Shown piece after piece: positions 58,861 to 64,000 of a stretch of 64,000 nucleotides of DNA. Positions within the stretch are counted from its first letter, which is position 1; each line of letters begins with the position of its first letter. A program made the translations under genes and the position numbers. Below the pieces are notes generated by a model. It was given only the letters and a program-made list of their open reading frames with translations. It was not told the DNA's origin and did no database searches. This stretch comes from Holothuria scabra. Its lineage: Eukaryota; Echinodermata; Holothuroidea; Aspidochirotida; Holothuriidae. The stretch lies in the NCBI GenBank assembly GCA_037179385.1, contig CM074187.1, positions 48,518,879-48,582,878 of the forward strand, in the 5' to 3' direction.

Positions 58861-60192
58861 TTAACATTCTGCAAGTGTGTGAAGATGGCCAGGGTTGGTA
58901 GGAGGGTTGGTGGAAAAAAATATCACCATGGAATGCTCCCTACCCTCTCCCTACTCCCATTTATAGCTATGGGACATTCTAAGTTTAATACAGTTACAAA
59001 AACAATTTACAGAAATTCATTACTAGAAAAATATTTCCTTTGCATCATAGTACAACCTTTATTGTGTTCATGCAATGATTTCAATAGCTCACTGGCAAAA
59101 TACCTAGAATTTCATCATGAAATATAAACAAAAATACCCAGAAAAAACATAACTTTTTCCATAATTTTTTATTTGATAAATGTAACATACTGTATGTATA
59201 ATATATGAGAATCAAACATTCCACCATTCTCTCCAGAAGCAATGCAATCATTTTCTCTTCAGTAAAATATAATTTTCCTTAATCTGTAATAACATTCTTC
59301 ATCATACCAAAAAAAAAAAAAATGCAGAAATATGAAAAATCAAAGTTCAAGCTCTCACTTCAAAAGCCTCATCTTTAAGTTGGACTGCATCAAAATGAAA
59401 ATGCTTATCTCCCTCACCAAGATCCAAACTCCTGGGTTGTAAACCTGTAAACCTTGTCATGCACTCACATCCTGAAATCAAATTGTCAGAAAGTCCCCCC
59501 CCCCCTCCTTATTGTCTGATCTTACATGATCCTACCCCTTTCCCAAACTTACCCCTACCACTTACCAACTTTCTGCTATGTAAGTCTTCTAAACTATCTC
59601 CCTAAGCCCCTCCCCCCCCCCCCCCCCCCCCCCCCCCACATTCACACCACATTTCTAAATAAAAACTGCTTCACAGAAATTGTACACTATGATTTGCACT
59701 TTCATCGAGGTTACCCTTTCCCTGGCCACCAATCATTGTTTATACCTGGGTGCATGGTAAGTCCATGCACCTACAACATGATAGCAACAACCACTGGCAC
59801 ACTTGTTTCATTAACAAATGTTTCCATATAATAGAATAAAAAGAAAACAGTCTTTGCAATAGTTACAAAAGGGACATTTCTAACTAAATACTGTATGTCA
59901 AAACCCCAGTTCATGAAAAAGTGAAGGAACACCTGGGAGAAAACAGATCAATTATTACCCTAAGGTCTGAAACCCAGTGGAAATGGAAGAAATTCAGGAA
60001 GAACAGAGGAACTCTGTATTTTTTGTTCCTTGTCCATAGTCCTACAACGAAAAATTCTGTGCCCTGAAGAAGCAAACTGTCCTTCTTTCCAAAAAAAAGT
60101 ATTTTAAAGATGTAACACATTTTTTCTCTTCTTCTTGTTTTCTGAATTATAATCACCATAATGGATCTCAATTCTAAACTCCCTATCTGATC
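58861..60192. other. Spacer with long C run
   Basis: A run of about 28 C at 59611-59637 and a shorter one at 59496-59507. No gene recognised. Confidence 0.45.
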
Positions 60193-60501
60193 CAGGGTTC
60201 TAGCCAGACTGTTTAAACTGGGTGCTGCACCCAGTTTGAATTCACTTTTTTGAGTCAGCACCCAGTTTGAAATTTCACCACCCAGTTTGAATCTCACTGC
60301 CCAGTTTGAATTTCATCATACTCTTACTCTAAACATAGGCTGCAGAGTATCAGACACATAACAGTCAACTGAATTATTGTACTAATAACCAAAAATCACA
60401 TAACTGACCACAGATCTTGAGATATGGCCAACATCATGTGAGAATGATGCAATGTTGATGAACTCTCACCCAGTTTGGCATTTTTCCTGGCTAGAACCCT
60501 G
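60193..60501. mobile_element. Small TIR element with internal 13-mer repeats
   Basis: Perfect 15-bp termini CAGGGTTCTAGCCAG, with TGATC on both outer sides (60188-60192, 60502-60506). Near the left end CACCCAGTTTGAA or a close variant occurs about four times, and CACCCAGTTTGGC once near the right end. The termini resemble hAT elements, although the visible flank duplication is 5 rather than 8 bases. Confidence 0.75.
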
Positions 60502-61637
60502 TGATCCCATCCACCCACCAATATGCTCAACACTTCAAACTACCATTTTCTGAAGCCAATATTACAGTAGCACCTTGCAAATTTGCAATAGGGTATCCCC
60601 CTCACTGTACAGTGTGGTAAATAAAACATATACAATCCTCTCCAAAATATAAACCAAAGTGTCAAAAATATTTTCAGTACCAAGAAAAGTCTCTACAATG
60701 TGCAAACGGAATGTCAAAATGTTCACAACAAAAATAGCGGTCACTAGCAAACACAAGAAAAACAAATTAGTCTGCCAATTTGATAAAAATTGCTGGAGTC
60801 ACCTGTGAAGATATTACCATATGACATTTTTTAATGAAATCATCTCTCAAATTCACTTTTCATTTGTAAGATGCACCCTCTGAAACCGATAGAGGCCCTT
60901 TAATGGTGGTTATGGGCAGCAAACATTTTTGTACTTTGGTGCAACGACGCTCCTGTCTGTCACACGTACAGTTGCCCTAGCCTTTTATAGAATTTGACAA
61001 AGAGCACATTTTCTGCAAAATATGACAGCCATGCCACACCTAGTAGATTGATTGGACACAACATTTGGAGAAAAGACACACCCGTATATCGCAACATGAA
61101 GGAACATGACACACATTTGACTCGCCACTGCCCACTGATGTCATTAGCGTCTTTTTTATCAATACATGTAGTAGGAGTACCTGCAAAACGTGCAGTGCAT
61201 TATCTCACAGTAGTTTCTACGGGAATATTGTGTGCAATTTGCTGTAAATGAAATCGCTTGTGTTTTGCCCTTAATGCTGGGCAAACTCAGTAGCATGACA
61301 TCACATGAAAGTGTCTTATAAGTGCATAACCTGTGGTTACAGCCTGATCGGGAGCAAATTTGATATACACCTGATCAACAACTAAGAGCACCGATTTAAA
61401 TCAAAGCATTAAGAATTCAAAAAGCATTAAAGGGGCAATTAGCTTTTGTTTTTATATTTTTTCACAAAACCACCTTTTTCCATTGACTTAAAACCAACAA
61501 AAAAAAGATCTTGGTTAATAGTGGAAGATGCAGTCTTGCACCCATGTGGAATTTTTTCACCTGGCAAATATTTAGGGATTTTCATTCAACAGCAATTAAA
61601 ACATTAACATTTCTTCTGACCTGAAAGACCTCTTTCA
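60502..61637. other. Spacer
   Basis: No gene recognised. Confidence 0.4.
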
Positions 61638-61931
61638 AGGGCCAATCCTCTCACCCCAAACTACTTTTTAAAGGTAATAGAAACTCTCAATTGGCTCAGC
61701 TGTTTGAATGACTGCTAGTTCAAACAATGAAGTGTACCAAAGCTTAAGTTACACAGCTTGAACTGTACTGAGAGAATTTAGAATACACTCATTGAGCTTC
61801 TCTATACTCACCCTGAAGCAATATAAACTGAGATTGTGCCTGGGTGAAGGTGAGTTTCAGTCAACTGTTGTAGGGGCTTAAGTAAGAAGTTTAGGAGAAT
61901 TGGTACGGTTTGGGGTAAGAGAATTGGGCCT
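61638..61931. mobile_element. TTAA-type TIR element, 294 bp
   Basis: The left end AGGGCCAATCCTCTCACCCC and the right end GGGGTAAGAGAATTGGGCCT are imperfect inverted repeats of the same family as the element at 18058. The flanks are TTCA on the left and TTAA on the right, a decayed duplication. Confidence 0.68.
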
Positions 61932-64000
61932 TTAATGTTTCTATATTCTGCTAAACAATTTAGTTTAGAAGGTAAAATGAGGTGCTGAAACAAAAGGTTA
62001 ACTTTCTCTGTCAAGCTCTGATGGCCCCCTTTAAAAAGGGTTGATACAGCTGCTGGAAGTCTGAAGCATATTTCAAAATATGCACTAGGAACAGTGACCC
62101 ACACTCCCCTTCCTTCAAACTAACTGTGGTTTTGTAAATCACCAGATAACTGTAAGTATATGCTGCAACGGTCAGAAAAAACATTTGTTGTTCACAATAT
62201 CAATCAACTTATATTTCTGAGATTTTAAAATTCCTGTTCACAAACAAATGGCTTGGCAACAGACTTGATGAGGTATGCTTACATTTTTCACATTGTTTAC
62301 ACATTTTCTATGCCAACCATGTGACTAACTATAAATGAGTCTACAACAACTGTCTCAAAACAATTTGTAAGTCATAGGAAGTGCCATTTCAGGCAATATG
62401 AAAAAGGTTTTGGCCAAAATTTCCTTATTAAATACACTGTGCCAACCCGATGGTTGAGCACAAAATACAACAGAAGGAAAGTTCCACAAAACTGATAGAT
62501 GAGAAAGTCTGTATTAATACAAATTGAGTATTTTTTAAAATGTATTAACAACAGTAACCATATTTCCTCTAAATTTCAAAATGAATAGATCATGGCACTG
62601 AAATACCTTTATTTTGACAGTATGATGGAGATATTACACATATTCTGTAATACACAGGGTCAGAGTAAAAGTGAGTCCCCTGGCCCATTCTACTTCAAAA
62701 TGCTGTAGGTAACCATTTCTCAGATTTCTAGTTGTACAAAGGTTCTCACACTTCAGACCATCTCCCCCATTCAACAACATATTTAATACAGCATTGTTTT
62801 ACGTCATCAAATTTGGAGAATCGAGCCACTGACTCAAGTGAATGGTTTATGCTCTATATTAATGAGAAAAGGTTTTACACAACTCCTCCAGAATACTCAC
62901 GACCAGAAATGCTATGTTTCTTAAATAGCACATATGATACTGTAAATATTCATTTCATTTCATTTATTCGGTTTTTACACAATATTTGATACTAATTGAT
63001 ACAATATACAGAAATAGTGATAGAACATTACATAATACCATGATATTGTGAAGGGAAGCACCCTAAGAAACCCAGGGGGCTTCTCAGGTGCTCCCAAGAA
63101 AATGTGTTACAAGTCACACTAACCTTTACAACCTGCTGCCCTTCAAGCGTTTATTTTGTAAGACAAGATGTCAAATGAACAGCGCATCAGTTACATCAGC
63201 CATGCTGTAAGTATAGCCGCTGCAGTGATGCTTTGTTTCAATTCACAAAACAATTAGCAAACCAACTGTATAATGTAGGTAACAACAAAGTATGGTTTAA
63301 ATAGCTGCAGCCTAGGATTTTGAAATTTTCATAATAGTAACATCAAACAGAAAAAATTCTACAAGATATTTTTTAACTCAACTCCAAAATATTTTATTTC
63401 TTTTGTTTACAGGAAAAGAAGACCACAGAATGTTTCGAAGACTATAAAATTAAATTTTATCATGATATGTTTGCACCCGATACTAAAACTTTTTCCTCAA
63501 CAAAACACACATATGAAACCATAAGGCACTTTTAATAAAATCTATCTGATTAGCAAAATAAAGGCAAAAATAATTCCTTGGCATGAAATCTATAAATAGC
63601 ACTATATATTAAGTAACCTTGTGAGCCCTAGATCTTCTCACATCTTCCCAGTAAAGCTTATAAATAACTCATGTCACACACCAACTCAAATAAAATTTAC
63701 TTTACAATGGAGTCATTTTCACACGAAAACAATGCTTAGCACATTTTCCCCAGAGAAGTGTAGCCCGCTTACCATTTGCACTCTTGTGGCACAGCACAAA
63801 ATTGGTTGCCATGGTGATTCACATGGAGACACATTTTATAGCTCAATTATACACTGGTATTAAAATAACAGATAATAGACAGTATTACCTCAACTCAGGT
63901 GAAGTTCCATGAAGGGGGTGGGGATGAACAAAGGGCACAACCACCCTTCCACTTACTAACTTTGAGTACATTTTTGATGTTTCTCCAATATTTTTCCTTA
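61932..64000. other. Right edge of window, no gene recognised
   Basis: AT-rich sequence. I found no exon with family features, no TIR pair and no tandem array up to the edge. Confidence 0.4.

Overview
This is a non-coding-rich eukaryotic nuclear window. It is AT-rich, lacks dense long ORFs, has exons with canonical GT-AG boundaries, and is filled with SINEs, a LINE, DNA-transposon remnants, microsatellites and long tandem arrays. The many short TAGGCCTA / CTAACGTTAG stretches (for example 3650-3860, 28790-29100, 42050-42290, 50500-50720), the CR1/L2-like LINE with an (ATT)n tail and the abundance of CA-tailed arrays suggest a marine deuterostome, most plausibly an echinoderm. That placement is inference from sequence style, not proof.

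Host gene. The only gene I can support is on the minus strand between 14892 and 10766. Four exons with clean splice sites and matching phases (14770-14892, 12811-12993, 11916-11990, 10766-10917) encode about 178 residues that look like the lumenal protease-associated domain and first membrane segment (with a GGYWSG motif) of a signal peptide peptidase-like 2 (SPPL2) intramembrane aspartyl protease. The signal-peptide exon and the catalytic exons (YD, GLGD/GFGD, PAL) are not recognisable here.

Layout. 1-2560: degenerate tandem arrays with DR1-type (TGACCTTTGACC) motifs. 2565-4735: unique sequence with two promoter-like patches (twin CREs; E-boxes with CAACATGGCG). 4735-5185: tandem tRNA-derived SINE heads. 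5480-9700: large 145-bp-period array. 9711-14900: SPPL2 exons with intronic repeats. 15150-21705: array ends, a hAT-like element, a TTAA-flanked TIR element, another array, and a TIR element with TA flanks. 23030-28085: a 400-bp family copy, a dispersed repeat, and a LINE whose 5' part is inverted into its reverse transcriptase. 28450-35625: a TIR element and its partial duplicate, then an unusual cluster of a composite motif (GTTAAC next to TGAAGCCTCCGAAAC). 36780-41005: two more arrays and a hAT-like element. 39240-50515: a dispersed family of related repeats, including a 1.1-kb inverted-repeat element, plus two MITEs. 51830-64000: mostly unique AT-rich sequence with small hAT-like and TTAA elements, SINEs and homopolymer runs.

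No bacterial-type operon, CRISPR array, rRNA or functional tRNA gene is visible. The best leads are the composite-motif cluster at 30.9-35.1 kb, the B-A(inverted)-C LINE, and the arrays that repeat a nuclear-receptor DR1 consensus inside what look like Helentron-type (HINE) non-autonomous elements.
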